Origin: Pseudomonadales bacterium
GTDB taxonomy: Bacteria; Pseudomonadota; Gammaproteobacteria; Pseudomonadales; Halieaceae
Reading direction: 5' to 3'
NCBI GenBank assembly: GCA_024234735.1
Contig: JACKNV010000014.1
Coordinates: forward strand, 5,326 to 69,325
Length of the DNA stretch: 64,000 nt
The notes under the pieces were generated by a model. It had not been told where the DNA came from and searched no databases. It saw only the letters and a list, made by a program, of their open reading frames with translations. The translations under genes were made by a program, and so were the position numbers. Position 1 is the stretch's first letter. Every line of letters starts with the position of its first letter. Positions 35,194 through 42,972 of the stretch are shown here, piece by piece.

Positions 35194-35739
35194 CTAGGCC
35201 GGCGGGAACTGTGCGAACATGGCGGCGGCGGCCTCGCGGCGGTCGCGCTCCGCCTGCTCCGAACCGGGCTCGGCGGTCAACCGGGTGTGCAGCCGGGAGC
35301 GCCACACCGGCAGGCTGCGGATCGGGTCGTACATATCCACGATCAGCGTGCCCTTGGCGTAGCGCTCGCTGTCACTGTCCGCGGGGCGGTCGCAACCGGG
35401 ACAGCTGCCCGGCGCCGCGTACACCTGGTCCTCGGTGATCAGGTACCAGCTCAGCAGCAGGTCCGCCCGGGCGCTGTCCGCGACCACGCTGAAGCCCTTG
35501 CCCTCCAGTTCGGCGGTAATGGCGGCGTTGATCCGTCGTATCTGCCCGTCACTGACGGTGATGGTGGCGGCATCGGTGCGGCTGAAGGGCTGGATGTAGA
35601 TCGACTTCACCCCGGCGAAATTGAACTGGTGGTCGTAGTTGGTCTGTACCTTGCCGGGCTCGGTGGCGATGCTGCCGCAGGCGGCCAGCAGGTAGGCCAG
35701 CACAATGCCGGCAAGGTAGCGCAGGGGGGTGGCTGTCAT
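35194..35739 (-). CDS. DUF4136 lipoprotein
   Basis: A 181-residue lipoprotein: hydrophobic signal (AGIVLAYLLAACGS) with lipobox LAAC, followed by a DUF4136 domain (VQTNYDHQFNFAGVKSIYI near 31-49, AAITAELEGKGFSVV, ADLLLSWYL, GTLIVDMYDP). This fold is common in outer-membrane lipoproteins; role unknown. ATG at 35737-35739 was chosen because it places the lipobox correctly; the longer frame lacks a signal. It is followed 22 bp later by pdxH. Confidence 0.85.
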   Translation of the reverse strand: MTATPLRYLAGIVLAYLLAACGSIATEPGKVQTNYDHQFNFAGVKSIYIQPFSRTDAATITVSDGQIRRINAAITAELEGKGFSVVADSARADLLLSWYLITEDQVYAAPGSCPGCDRPADSDSERYAKGTLIVDMYDPIRSLPVWRSRLHTRLTAEPGSEQAERDRREAAAAMFAQFPPA

Positions 35740-35816
35740 GGTCGGGTTCCTTGCATCGGGAGACGCATTATAAGCATGCGGCCGGCGCAATGCGTCAAGC
35801 CTGTGGGCGACCGCCA

Positions 35817-36119
35817 CTATTGCGCCGGCGCGCTGGGGTAAACCGGCGCCCGTCGCGCCATGGCGGGAATCTGTGGAAAGGGGAAGAAGGCCTGCCAGGC
35901 GTCGCCGAAATCCGCGCCCAGGGCGCGCCCGAAGGCCTGCCGGTAACAGGCGTCCATGGCCAGCGACAGCTGCTCGGCCGTGGCCTCTCCGACCAGCACC
36001 GCCGCCTCCATCAGGCCCTCGGTGCGCAGCCGCTGCCCCGGCGGCACGTCGGCGCCGGCGGCCAGCGCGGCGAACATGTCGGCCCAGCGGCGGTTGATTT
36101 CGGGTAGCAGTATTGTCAT
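35817..36119 (-). CDS. small protein of unknown function
   Basis: A 100-residue soluble protein (LPEINRRWADMFAALAAG, GLMEAAVLVGEATAEQLSL, GDAWQAFFPFPQIPAMAR) with no signal peptide or recognised domain. ATG at 36117-36119 has GGAGG five bases upstream, which argues that it is translated. It is the first gene of the leftward group with the DUF4136 lipoprotein and pdxH; upstream lie two palindromic repeats. I cannot assign a function. Confidence 0.6.
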   Translation of the reverse strand: MTILLPEINRRWADMFAALAAGADVPPGQRLRTEGLMEAAVLVGEATAEQLSLAMDACYRQAFGRALGADFGDAWQAFFPFPQIPAMARRAPVYPSAPAQ

Positions 36120-36235
36120 TACATCCTCCTGCAGACACTTCCGGAGCAGAGCCGCGAGGAGTGGGGCCTCCCCTCGCTCATCGCTGCCGGTTCGCTACAT
36201 CAAGTTTGTAACGTGCGGCTACCGTTCTGCGTGAC

Positions 36236-36331
36236 GCGGCGCCTGCTCCTGCGGGACTCGCCGTGAACCCATCCATGGGGGCTCGTATCGCGCATCCATG
36301 CGCTCTACGGTCCCGCAGGAGCAGGCCCCGC
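36236..36331 (-). repeat. palindromic repeat, 52-bp-core family, copy B
   Basis: Arms 36236-36257 and 36310-36331 pair at 21 of 22 positions (outer sequence GCGGCGCCTGCTCCTGC). The core 36258-36309 is on the minus strand and matches core A at 48 of 52. The second internal hairpin has changed to CCCAT-GG-ATGGG, where both strands of the stem changed together. Confidence 0.85.
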
Positions 36332-36379
36332 TTCCCACTGGACAGCCAATTCTGCAGATTGCCGCCACGCCCGATCTAG

Positions 36380-36493
36380 CCCCGGAGAGTGGCAACTATG
36401 TTTACGAGACCGTTGAGGCCATGGATGGCCGATACGAGCCTACACGGATGTATTCACGGCGAGTCCCGTAAACATAGTTGCCACTCTCCGGGG
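36380..36493 (+). repeat. palindromic repeat, 52-bp-core family, copy C
   Basis: Arms 36380-36410 and 36463-36493 pair at 30 of 31 positions (outer sequence CCCCGGAGAGTGGCAAC), unlike the arms of A and B. The core 36411-36462 is again exactly 52 bases; its first hairpin reads GGCCATGGATGGCC instead of GCGCATGGATGCGC, a compensated change. Confidence 0.85.
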
Positions 36494-36584
36494 CGGCAAG
36501 TCGATGACCATCAGTATGCGACGGCGGGCAAAACAGTTAAAGTGCCCGTTCCCCGACAAGCTCACGCAAACCCCGGGAGCAAAC

Positions 36585-38342
36585 ATGCAACGACGCCCCT
36601 ACGCCCTCCTCTGCCTGTGGCTCAGCCTCGCCCTGGCAACGCTGGCCGCCACCCCCGCCCAGGCACGGGAAACCGCGCCCGCGCAACAGTCGCCCATCAT
36701 CGACTACAACGAGCGCTTCCTGCCCATCGTCGGGCGCGAGGGCATGGTGGTCGGCCCCGAGCAGCTGGCGACCGAGGCGGGCAAGCAGATCCTCCAGCAG
36801 GGAGGCAACGTGGTGGACGCGGCGGTGGCCACCGGCTTCGCCCTGGCCGTGACCTACCCGCGGGCCGGCAACCTCGGCGGTGGCGGCTTCATGCTGCTGC
36901 ACCTGGCCGAGGGCAATCGCGACGTGTTCATCGACTATCGCGAGACCGCCCCCGCCGCGGCCAGTCGCGACATGTTCCTCAAGGCGGACAGCAGCGAGGA
37001 CCTGGCGCTGGAGTATTTCAGCCTGCAGTCCTCCGGTGTGCCGGGCACCGTGGCCGGCCTGCTGTACGCCCTGGAAAAATACGGCAGCATGGGCCGCGAG
37101 CAGGTTCTGGCACCGGCCATCGCCCTGGCGGAACAGGGCTTTGCGGTCAGCTTCGCCCTCAACTACGAGCTGGCCGCCCGCGCCGACCGACTGCACAGGA
37201 ACCCGGAGGCGAAGCGTCTGTACTTCAAGCCCGACGGCAGCCCCTACCAGATCGGCGAGATCCTGCGCCAGCCCGACCTGGCATGGACCCTGCGCCAGAT
37301 TGCCGCGCGGGGCAAAGACGGCTTCTACCGCGGCGAGGTGGCGCGGCGCATCGCCGCCGAAATGCAGCGCGGCAACGGCCTGATCACCCTGGAGGACCTG
37401 GCGGCCTACCGCGCCATAGAGCGCGTGCCGCTGCGCGGCCGTTTCCATGAGTTCGAGATCGTTTCCGCGCCGCCGCCCTCCTCGGGCGGCGTGCATATCC
37501 TGCAGATCCTCAACCTGCTGGAAAACGACGACCTGGCCGCCCTGGGACACAACAGTGCCGCCTACCTGCACCTGCTCACCGAGAGCATGAAACTGGCCTA
37601 TGCCGACCGCAGCGAATACCTGGGCGACCCGGACTTCGTGGACGTACCGGTGGCGGCACTGACCGACAAGGCCTACGCCGCCCGCCAGCGCAAGCTGATC
37701 GCCGCCGACCGCGCCACGCCCTCCGCCCGGATCGCCCCGGGGCGAGAGCTCGTGGTGGAGAGCCAGGACACCACCCAGTACACCATCGCCGACCGCCACG
37801 GCAATATGGTCAGCAACACCTACACCCTCAACGCCAGTTTCGGTTCGGCCATTGCCGTGCCCGGCACCGGCATGCTGCTCAACAACGAGATGGGCGACTT
37901 CGCCGCCCTGCCCGGCGGGGCCAATATGTTCGGGCTGGTACAGGGCGAGCGCAACGCCATTGCCGGCGGCAAGCGCCCGCTGTCCTCCATGAGCCCGACC
38001 ATCGTGTTTCGCGACGGCCAGCCCTGGTTCGCCACCGGCAGCCCCGGCGGCAGCATGATCATCACCACGGTGCTGCAGACCATCCTCAACGCCATGGCCT
38101 TCGACATGAACGTCGCCACCGCGGGCACCAGCCCGCGTATCCACCACCAGTGGCTGCCCGACGAACTGCAGGCGGAGCAGGGCATCAGCCCCGACACGCT
38201 CGCCCTGCTGCGGGACATGGGCCACACGGTGAAGGCGGGCGGGCGCACCATCGGCCGCACCCAGTCGATCATGTTGCGCGACGGCTGGTTGCTGGGCGCC
38301 ACCGACCCCCGCCGCCCGGGGGGCTGGGTGGCGGCGTACTAG
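36585..38342 (+). CDS. ggt: gamma-glutamyltransferase (glutathione hydrolase) precursor
   Basis: Periplasmic N-terminal nucleophile hydrolase that cleaves gamma-glutamyl bonds of glutathione. The 585-residue precursor has a signal peptide (about 1-27, ending PAQA), VVDAAVATGFALAVTYPRAGN, GGGGFML-type GNLGGGGFMLLH, and the self-cleavage site before Thr396 in SQDTTQYTIAD, which would be the catalytic residue of the small subunit. Later SPGGSMIITTV binds substrate. ATG at 36585 has GGGAG six bases upstream. It overlaps by four bases the stop of the convergent thioesterase gene. Confidence 0.94.
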   Translation: MQRRPYALLCLWLSLALATLAATPAQARETAPAQQSPIIDYNERFLPIVGREGMVVGPEQLATEAGKQILQQGGNVVDAAVATGFALAVTYPRAGNLGGGGFMLLHLAEGNRDVFIDYRETAPAAASRDMFLKADSSEDLALEYFSLQSSGVPGTVAGLLYALEKYGSMGREQVLAPAIALAEQGFAVSFALNYELAARADRLHRNPEAKRLYFKPDGSPYQIGEILRQPDLAWTLRQIAARGKDGFYRGEVARRIAAEMQRGNGLITLEDLAAYRAIERVPLRGRFHEFEIVSAPPPSSGGVHILQILNLLENDDLAALGHNSAAYLHLLTESMKLAYADRSEYLGDPDFVDVPVAALTDKAYAARQRKLIAADRATPSARIAPGRELVVESQDTTQYTIADRHGNMVSNTYTLNASFGSAIAVPGTGMLLNNEMGDFAALPGGANMFGLVQGERNAIAGGKRPLSSMSPTIVFRDGQPWFATGSPGGSMIITTVLQTILNAMAFDMNVATAGTSPRIHHQWLPDELQAEQGISPDTLALLRDMGHTVKAGGRTIGRTQSIMLRDGWLLGATDPRRPGGWVAAY

Positions 38343-39148
38343 CCGCGGGGAACGAGCTCGGGCGGCACTCGCACCTTGGCGGTCTGGCGGCTGATGGCTA
38401 CCAGCCGGCCGTCGCTGTCCCAGAACTCGCCGTCTTCCTCGATCACGCCGCGGGTCAGGTGGCGCGAATAGAATCGCGCCTGCAGTGGCCCGGGCCCGGG
38501 GTGCGCCCGCAGCTGCACCGTCAGCTCCACCGTGGGCACCCAGTGCAGTGGGCCGAACACGGTAAAAACCGGGGGGGCGAAGGCGTCGGCAAACATCAAC
38601 AGCGACAGGGCGTCCGGCGCGGCCGCGTCGCGGTGGGCGATCCAGCCCCTGAATTCGCCGCTGCCATTGGGCCGCCTTTCGGTGAACACCTCGACGCCGC
38701 TGACCAGGCGCACCTCGACCCGCTCGCGGAAGAACTCCACCGCGTCCTGGCCGCTGGGCGCGCAGTCTGCCCAGGCCGGGTAATCGGGCCGCGGCTTGGC
38801 CGACCAGCTCTCCCCCTGGAGGCCGCCCAGGTCGGTGTAGGCAGCGGTAACCAGCACCCTGAGCTCCCCCTGCTGGTACATGCGCAGCTGGGCGTGGGAG
38901 GTATTGCGGCCGCGGCGCAGCAGTTCCACCCGGCAGTCGACCGGGCCCAGTTGCGTGGGGGCGAGGTAGAAGGCGTTGACCGCCAGCGGATCGCGATGCG
39001 GCAGCGCCTGGCTCAACACCCGCCCGGCGAGTGCCAGCACATAGCCGCCGTTGGGCACCTTGCCAATACGCCAGCCCCGGTGTAACTCGCCCTGCCACAG
39101 GTCGTCTGCCACCCGGGTCACCGCGGTTTCTTCACTAAACTGGCCCAC
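38339..39148 (-). CDS. acyl-CoA thioesterase-like double-hotdog protein
   Basis: A 269-residue protein with the two-hotdog layout of TesB-like thioesterases: WRIGKVPNGGYVLALAGRVL near 24-43 in the first half and ADAFAPPVFTVFG followed by VPTVELTVQLRA in the second, ending GEFWDSDGRLVAISRQTAKV, a classic hotdog C-terminus. The likely role is hydrolysis of acyl-CoA in the cytoplasm; chain specificity is unknown. The start is GTG at 39146-39148 with GGAGGGG upstream. Divergent from the 13-gene envelope cluster. Confidence 0.82.
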   Translation of the reverse strand: MGQFSEETAVTRVADDLWQGELHRGWRIGKVPNGGYVLALAGRVLSQALPHRDPLAVNAFYLAPTQLGPVDCRVELLRRGRNTSHAQLRMYQQGELRVLVTAAYTDLGGLQGESWSAKPRPDYPAWADCAPSGQDAVEFFRERVEVRLVSGVEVFTERRPNGSGEFRGWIAHRDAAAPDALSLLMFADAFAPPVFTVFGPLHWVPTVELTVQLRAHPGPGPLQARFYSRHLTRGVIEEDGEFWDSDGRLVAISRQTAKVRVPPELVPRG

Positions 39149-39244
39149 TCACCCCTCCCGGTCAACACGCTGCCACCTTCCGCCGCCCGCAGCCCTCCCG
39201 CTGCCGGCCGGTCTGGTATTCTGTCTGCCGCGGCAGGGAATGTA

Positions 39245-39250
39245 TATACT
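39245..39250 (+). promoter_or_regulatory. candidate -10 box for the 13-gene envelope cluster
   Basis: TATACT followed by a GC-rich discriminator (GGGCCCCC), about 65 bp before the first gene. The -35 region is poor. The same TATACTGGGCCC arrangement occurs before two other genes (55597 and 61527). Confidence 0.35.
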
Positions 39251-39315
39251 GGGCCCCCTGTGCGGCGCCCTGGATGGAGCCAACCCCATCGTGCACTGTT
39301 GTAACGAGTATCACC

Positions 39316-40551
39316 ATGCCCCGCTTTGCCCTTAGAACACTGGTCAGCTGCGCCCTGCTGTGCGCCCTGCTGCCGGCCCGGGCGCAGGACAAGCTCGACA
39401 TGCTGCCCGGCGAATACCGTGACAACACCTGGCAAAGCGACAGCGAACGCACCGCGGAGCAGTCATTGCAGGACGCCATCAAGCGCCTCGAATCGAGCCA
39501 GGGGGCCTACGGCCCGGGGCTGTCCGAGCAGATGCTCAGCCTGGGGCTGGCGCTGCAGAAGCACCAGCGCCACACCGAGGCCGTCAGCGCCTTCAAGCGG
39601 GGTGTGCACCTGGCGCGGATCAACAGCGGCCTGTACTGCCCCGACCAGATACCCCTGCTGCAGGCCCAGGTCCGCAGTCACATCGCCCTGGGGCAATATG
39701 CCGAGGCCGACGACCTGCAACAGTACCTGTACCGGGTGGAACTGCGCGCCCTGGAAAGCGGCGAGGAGCGCGCCAACGCCCTGGTGCAACAGGCCAACTG
39801 GCAGTTCAACGCCCACCGCCTGGGGCTGGGCTGGCAGGGCCCGGGGCGCCTCAGCAATATGTGGGAGTTGTATCGCCGTGCCTTCACCGACATCCTCGAG
39901 GCGGAGGGGGACACCTCGCCCAAGCTGCTGACCCCACTGTGGGGCATGCTGCGCACCCAGTACCTGGTCAGCGAGTACCGCACCGAGAGTATCGCGCCGG
40001 GCGGTGGCATGAATCCCTCCACCCTCAGCCAGGACATGCAACGCTTCTACGGCGATCGCAGCGAAAACTACGAGCGCGGCACCAGCATCCTGGCGGCCAT
40101 CTACCAGGTGCAGTTGAGCAACCACGGCGAGCACAGCCCCGAAGCGCGACAGGCCCTGGTGCAGCGAGGTGACTGGGCCCTGTGGAACGAGCAGGACGAG
40201 GATGCGCTGCAGGCCTACCGCCTGGCACTGGCGGAACTTGCCGGCGAGGATGCTGCCCAAGCAAGCGGCGAGACCCTGTTTGCCGAGCCCATGCCCTTGC
40301 CGGATCTCGACGGCCTGCGGCGCTTGCCACCGGCGGTTAGCGCGGAACAGGGCAATATACTGGTAGAATTCGCCGTGGACGCGCGTGGCCGGGTGGACAA
40401 CCTCGAGCGGCTGGACGACAACACAGAGCTTGACGACACGGCTTCCCGCCTGCTGCGGGAATTGCGCAACATCCGCTTCCGCCCCCGCTTCGCCGGGGAT
40501 CAACCGGTGGCGACGGAGAAACTGGTCAGGGCATATGATATCGAACAGTAA
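39316..40551 (+). CDS. cluster gene 1: secreted TPR-like protein with TonB C-terminal domain
   Basis: A 411-residue periplasmic protein. A signal peptide (RFALRTLVSCALLCALLPARAQ) is followed by a helical TPR-like region (about 50-320) and a C-terminal TonB-C-type domain (about 345-411: GNILVEFAVDARGRVDNLE, then IRFRPRFAGDQPV). It lacks the N-terminal membrane anchor and proline-rich stretch of true TonB. In an operon with an ExbB/TolQ-type channel, a TonB-C fold suggests a role in force transfer or wall/outer-membrane contact. ATG at 39316; RBS weak. It overlaps the next gene by 17 bases. Confidence 0.8.
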   Translation: MPRFALRTLVSCALLCALLPARAQDKLDMLPGEYRDNTWQSDSERTAEQSLQDAIKRLESSQGAYGPGLSEQMLSLGLALQKHQRHTEAVSAFKRGVHLARINSGLYCPDQIPLLQAQVRSHIALGQYAEADDLQQYLYRVELRALESGEERANALVQQANWQFNAHRLGLGWQGPGRLSNMWELYRRAFTDILEAEGDTSPKLLTPLWGMLRTQYLVSEYRTESIAPGGGMNPSTLSQDMQRFYGDRSENYERGTSILAAIYQVQLSNHGEHSPEARQALVQRGDWALWNEQDEDALQAYRLALAELAGEDAAQASGETLFAEPMPLPDLDGLRRLPPAVSAEQGNILVEFAVDARGRVDNLERLDDNTELDDTASRLLRELRNIRFRPRFAGDQPVATEKLVRAYDIEQ

Positions 40552-41710
40552 TTTGGAACGGGTGCTGCTGCGGTGCGCAGGGCTGGCCTGTGCCTGCCTG
40601 TTGCTCTCGGGGTGCCCCAGTGCCAGCAACCCGACGACGCCGCAGACCCCGTCCACCCCCGCCTCCACCCCGCCTACGCCCCCTGCCAGCAGCGGCAGCC
40701 CCAGCCCCGCCTCCAGCAGCTCTTCAGAGAGTTCCTCGAGCAGCGCCTCGGGCGGCGCGGCGAGCAGCTCGACCGCCGGCTCAGAGAGCAGTGCCTCCAG
40801 CAGCCAGGGGAGCGAGGCCAGTGCCAGCGGCGCCGACAGCGGCAGCTCCGGGGACTCGGGCGCCGAGCAGGGGGCCAGTGAACAACCCTCGGGGGGCATG
40901 TCCGGCCAGGCGGGAGACATCGGCGAGTTTCCCCAGGGGGAGGCTCCCGGCGCCAGCGGTGACCAGGCGGCGGATGCCGGCCAGGGTGCTGCGGGCTCAG
41001 GGGAACCCGGTTTCGAGGACAGCGCGGCCGGCACTGGCGAGAGCCTCCCGGACCTGCGCGACGAGCCCAGCTTCGAAGAGGTCATGGCCGGCATGGAGGA
41101 GGCCATGGGTGACTCCGCCGGCGCCGGCGGCCAACAGGGCGGCTCGCCCGAAGGCACCGGCGACGGGGCGAGCGCCGCAGGTGTGGGTGCGGGCGTAGGC
41201 GTGAGCAGCGGCCAGGATAGTGGCACCACGGCTGGCGGCTATGGCCAGCCCGGTGGCGGCCCCCTGACCCCGGCCGAGCAGGTGGCCATTCTCGATGCCC
41301 AGCTGGAAAAGGGCACCGGCGAATTCGACAGCATGATTCTGGAAGAGCAGGCCGCGCAACGCCAGGCCAGCCGCGAGCGGCCGGCCGGCAACCAGACGAC
41401 GTCCACGACGGCCGCCGCCGGCGGCGCCGGAGGAGGCGGTTCGAGTGGCGACCAGGCCGATGCCGGGGGCTCCTACGGCGGCGGCAGTGGCGGTTACAGC
41501 ACCGGCGGAGGCATGGGCGGTGTCGGCGGCGGCAGCGGCGAGATCCCCCAGGACGCGGCCAAGTACCCGCCACCCAAAGACATCCCCAGTGGCAATGACG
41601 ACGACGTGGTCGCCCGCCAGTTGCGCGAGGCCGCGATGCGCGAACCCGATCCCGCCGTGCGGGAAAAACTGTGGGACGAGTACCGCAAGTACAAGGGCAT
41701 AGACAAATGA
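40535..41710 (+). CDS. cluster gene 2: Ser/Gly/Ala-rich lipoprotein
   Basis: A 391-residue lipoprotein: signal with lipobox LLSGC (Cys near 26), then a very long low-complexity tract of Ser, Gly, Ala, Pro and Thr up to about residue 330, with two short ordered islands (LPDLRDEPSFEEVMAGMEEA and LTPAEQVAILDAQLEKGTG) and a charged C-terminus (NDDDVVARQLREAAMREPD, then VREKLWDEYRKYKG). ATG at 40535 has AGGGC upstream; it overlaps gene 1, and its stop overlaps the next ATG (ATGA). It could be an extended outer-membrane tether. I know no family. Confidence 0.78.
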   Translation: MISNSNLERVLLRCAGLACACLLLSGCPSASNPTTPQTPSTPASTPPTPPASSGSPSPASSSSSESSSSSASGGAASSSTAGSESSASSSQGSEASASGADSGSSGDSGAEQGASEQPSGGMSGQAGDIGEFPQGEAPGASGDQAADAGQGAAGSGEPGFEDSAAGTGESLPDLRDEPSFEEVMAGMEEAMGDSAGAGGQQGGSPEGTGDGASAAGVGAGVGVSSGQDSGTTAGGYGQPGGGPLTPAEQVAILDAQLEKGTGEFDSMILEEQAAQRQASRERPAGNQTTSTTAAAGGAGGGGSSGDQADAGGSYGGGSGGYSTGGGMGGVGGGSGEIPQDAAKYPPPKDIPSGNDDDVVARQLREAAMREPDPAVREKLWDEYRKYKGIDK

Positions 41711-42936
41711 GGCGCCTGTTCCGCCCGCTCTGCGTCGCGGCACTGTCGCTGTCGCTGGCTGCCTGCGTCAGCCAGACCATCACCAGCAACGAGATACCGC
41801 GGGTGGACACCCCCTCGACGCCGGTCGCGGAGCACCAGTTGCTGGACGTGGGCATCGCCATCTTCAACCCGGGCATCGACGACTACGAGGAGGGCGAGCA
41901 GATGTACCCGGAGGTGCGCAAGGCCGAGGCGCGTTACATGCCCTTCCTGCTGTCGGAAGCCATGCAGGAGAGCGGCGCCTGGGGCGCGGTAAGGGTGGTA
42001 CCCAACCAGGAACAGATCAACGACCTGATGGTCAGCGGCAAGATCCTGCACTCGGACGGCGAGGAGCTGGAATTGCACATCAGGGCGGTGGACTCCCAGG
42101 GCCAGGTATGGCTCGACAAGGACTACACCGGGGTGGCCAGCCGCTACGCCTACACGATCACCAAACGCAACGACCTGGACCCTTTCCAGGCGGTGTACAA
42201 CACCATCGCCAACGACCTGCTGCAAAAACAGGAAACCATCACCCCGGCCACCCGCGAGCAGATCCGCCTGGTCACCGAGCTGCGCTTCGCGCGCAGCTTC
42301 TCCCCGGAGGCGTTCGCCGGCTACCTGGGGCAGAATGACGATGGCGAGTACCAGATACTGCGCCTGCCGGCCCGCGGCGACCCCATGCTCGCACGGGTAG
42401 CGAGCATCCGCGAGCGCGACCAGATGTTCGTCGACACCCTGCAGGAATACTATCGCAGCTTCGGCGACCAGATGCAGGCGCCCTACGAGGAGTGGCGCAA
42501 GGAGACCTACGAGGAGGCTGTCGCCCTGCAGGAGTTACAGGCCGAGAGCACCCGCCAGCTGATCGCCGGCGGCCTCGCCGTCATCGCCGGTATCGCAGCG
42601 GCGACTGCCGGCGACAGCTCCACCACCCGCACGGCGGGCCAGGTGGCCGTGATCGGCGGCGGTTTCCTGCTCAAGAGCGGGCTGGAGAAGCGCAACGAGG
42701 CCCAGATTCACGTGCAGGCACTGGAGGAGCTGGGCATGTCGCTGGAGGCGGAAATCACGCCCTCGGTGATCGAGCTGGAAGACCGCAGTGTCACCCTCAG
42801 CGGCAACGTGGAGGACCAGTACGCCCAGTGGCGCGAGCTGCTGGCGGACATCTACGCCGCCGAGGTGGGCGCCGTGGAATTACCGCCGGCAGGTGGGTCA
42901 CCCACCGCGGCCATCGACCCGATCGACCAACACTAG
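41707..42936 (+). CDS. cluster gene 3: outer-membrane-type lipoprotein
   Basis: A 409-residue lipoprotein with lipobox SLAAC. The N-terminal half contains LLDVGIAIFNPGIDDYEEGE and VSGKILHSDGEELELHIRAV, a beta-rich domain reminiscent of CsgG/TolB-N-type lipoproteins, followed by a helical region and a Gly/Ala-rich hydrophobic stretch (LIAGGLAVIAGIAAATAG, then VAVIGGGFLL) that could insert in a membrane, and a final domain with IELEDRSVTLSGNVEDQY. ATG overlaps the preceding stop by four bases. The family is unknown to me; CsgG likeness is a weak impression. Confidence 0.78.
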   Translation: MRRLFRPLCVAALSLSLAACVSQTITSNEIPRVDTPSTPVAEHQLLDVGIAIFNPGIDDYEEGEQMYPEVRKAEARYMPFLLSEAMQESGAWGAVRVVPNQEQINDLMVSGKILHSDGEELELHIRAVDSQGQVWLDKDYTGVASRYAYTITKRNDLDPFQAVYNTIANDLLQKQETITPATREQIRLVTELRFARSFSPEAFAGYLGQNDDGEYQILRLPARGDPMLARVASIRERDQMFVDTLQEYYRSFGDQMQAPYEEWRKETYEEAVALQELQAESTRQLIAGGLAVIAGIAAATAGDSSTTRTAGQVAVIGGGFLLKSGLEKRNEAQIHVQALEELGMSLEAEITPSVIELEDRSVTLSGNVEDQYAQWRELLADIYAAEVGAVELPPAGGSPTAAIDPIDQH

Positions 42937-42972
42937 TCCCCCCGGCAAGCCCGGTAAGGTTTAAAACACCGC

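Larger units (their letters stand above)
36120..36584. other. gene-free divergent interval with two 52-bp-core repeats
   Basis: A 465-bp interval between a leftward small gene and rightward ggt. It contains repeats B (36236-36331) and C (36380-36493), about 50 bp apart in opposite orientation. Since the flanking genes are divergent, these copies are not at 3' ends, so termination cannot be their only role. I found no clear promoter; the ggt leader starts within or just after repeat C. Confidence 0.6.
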
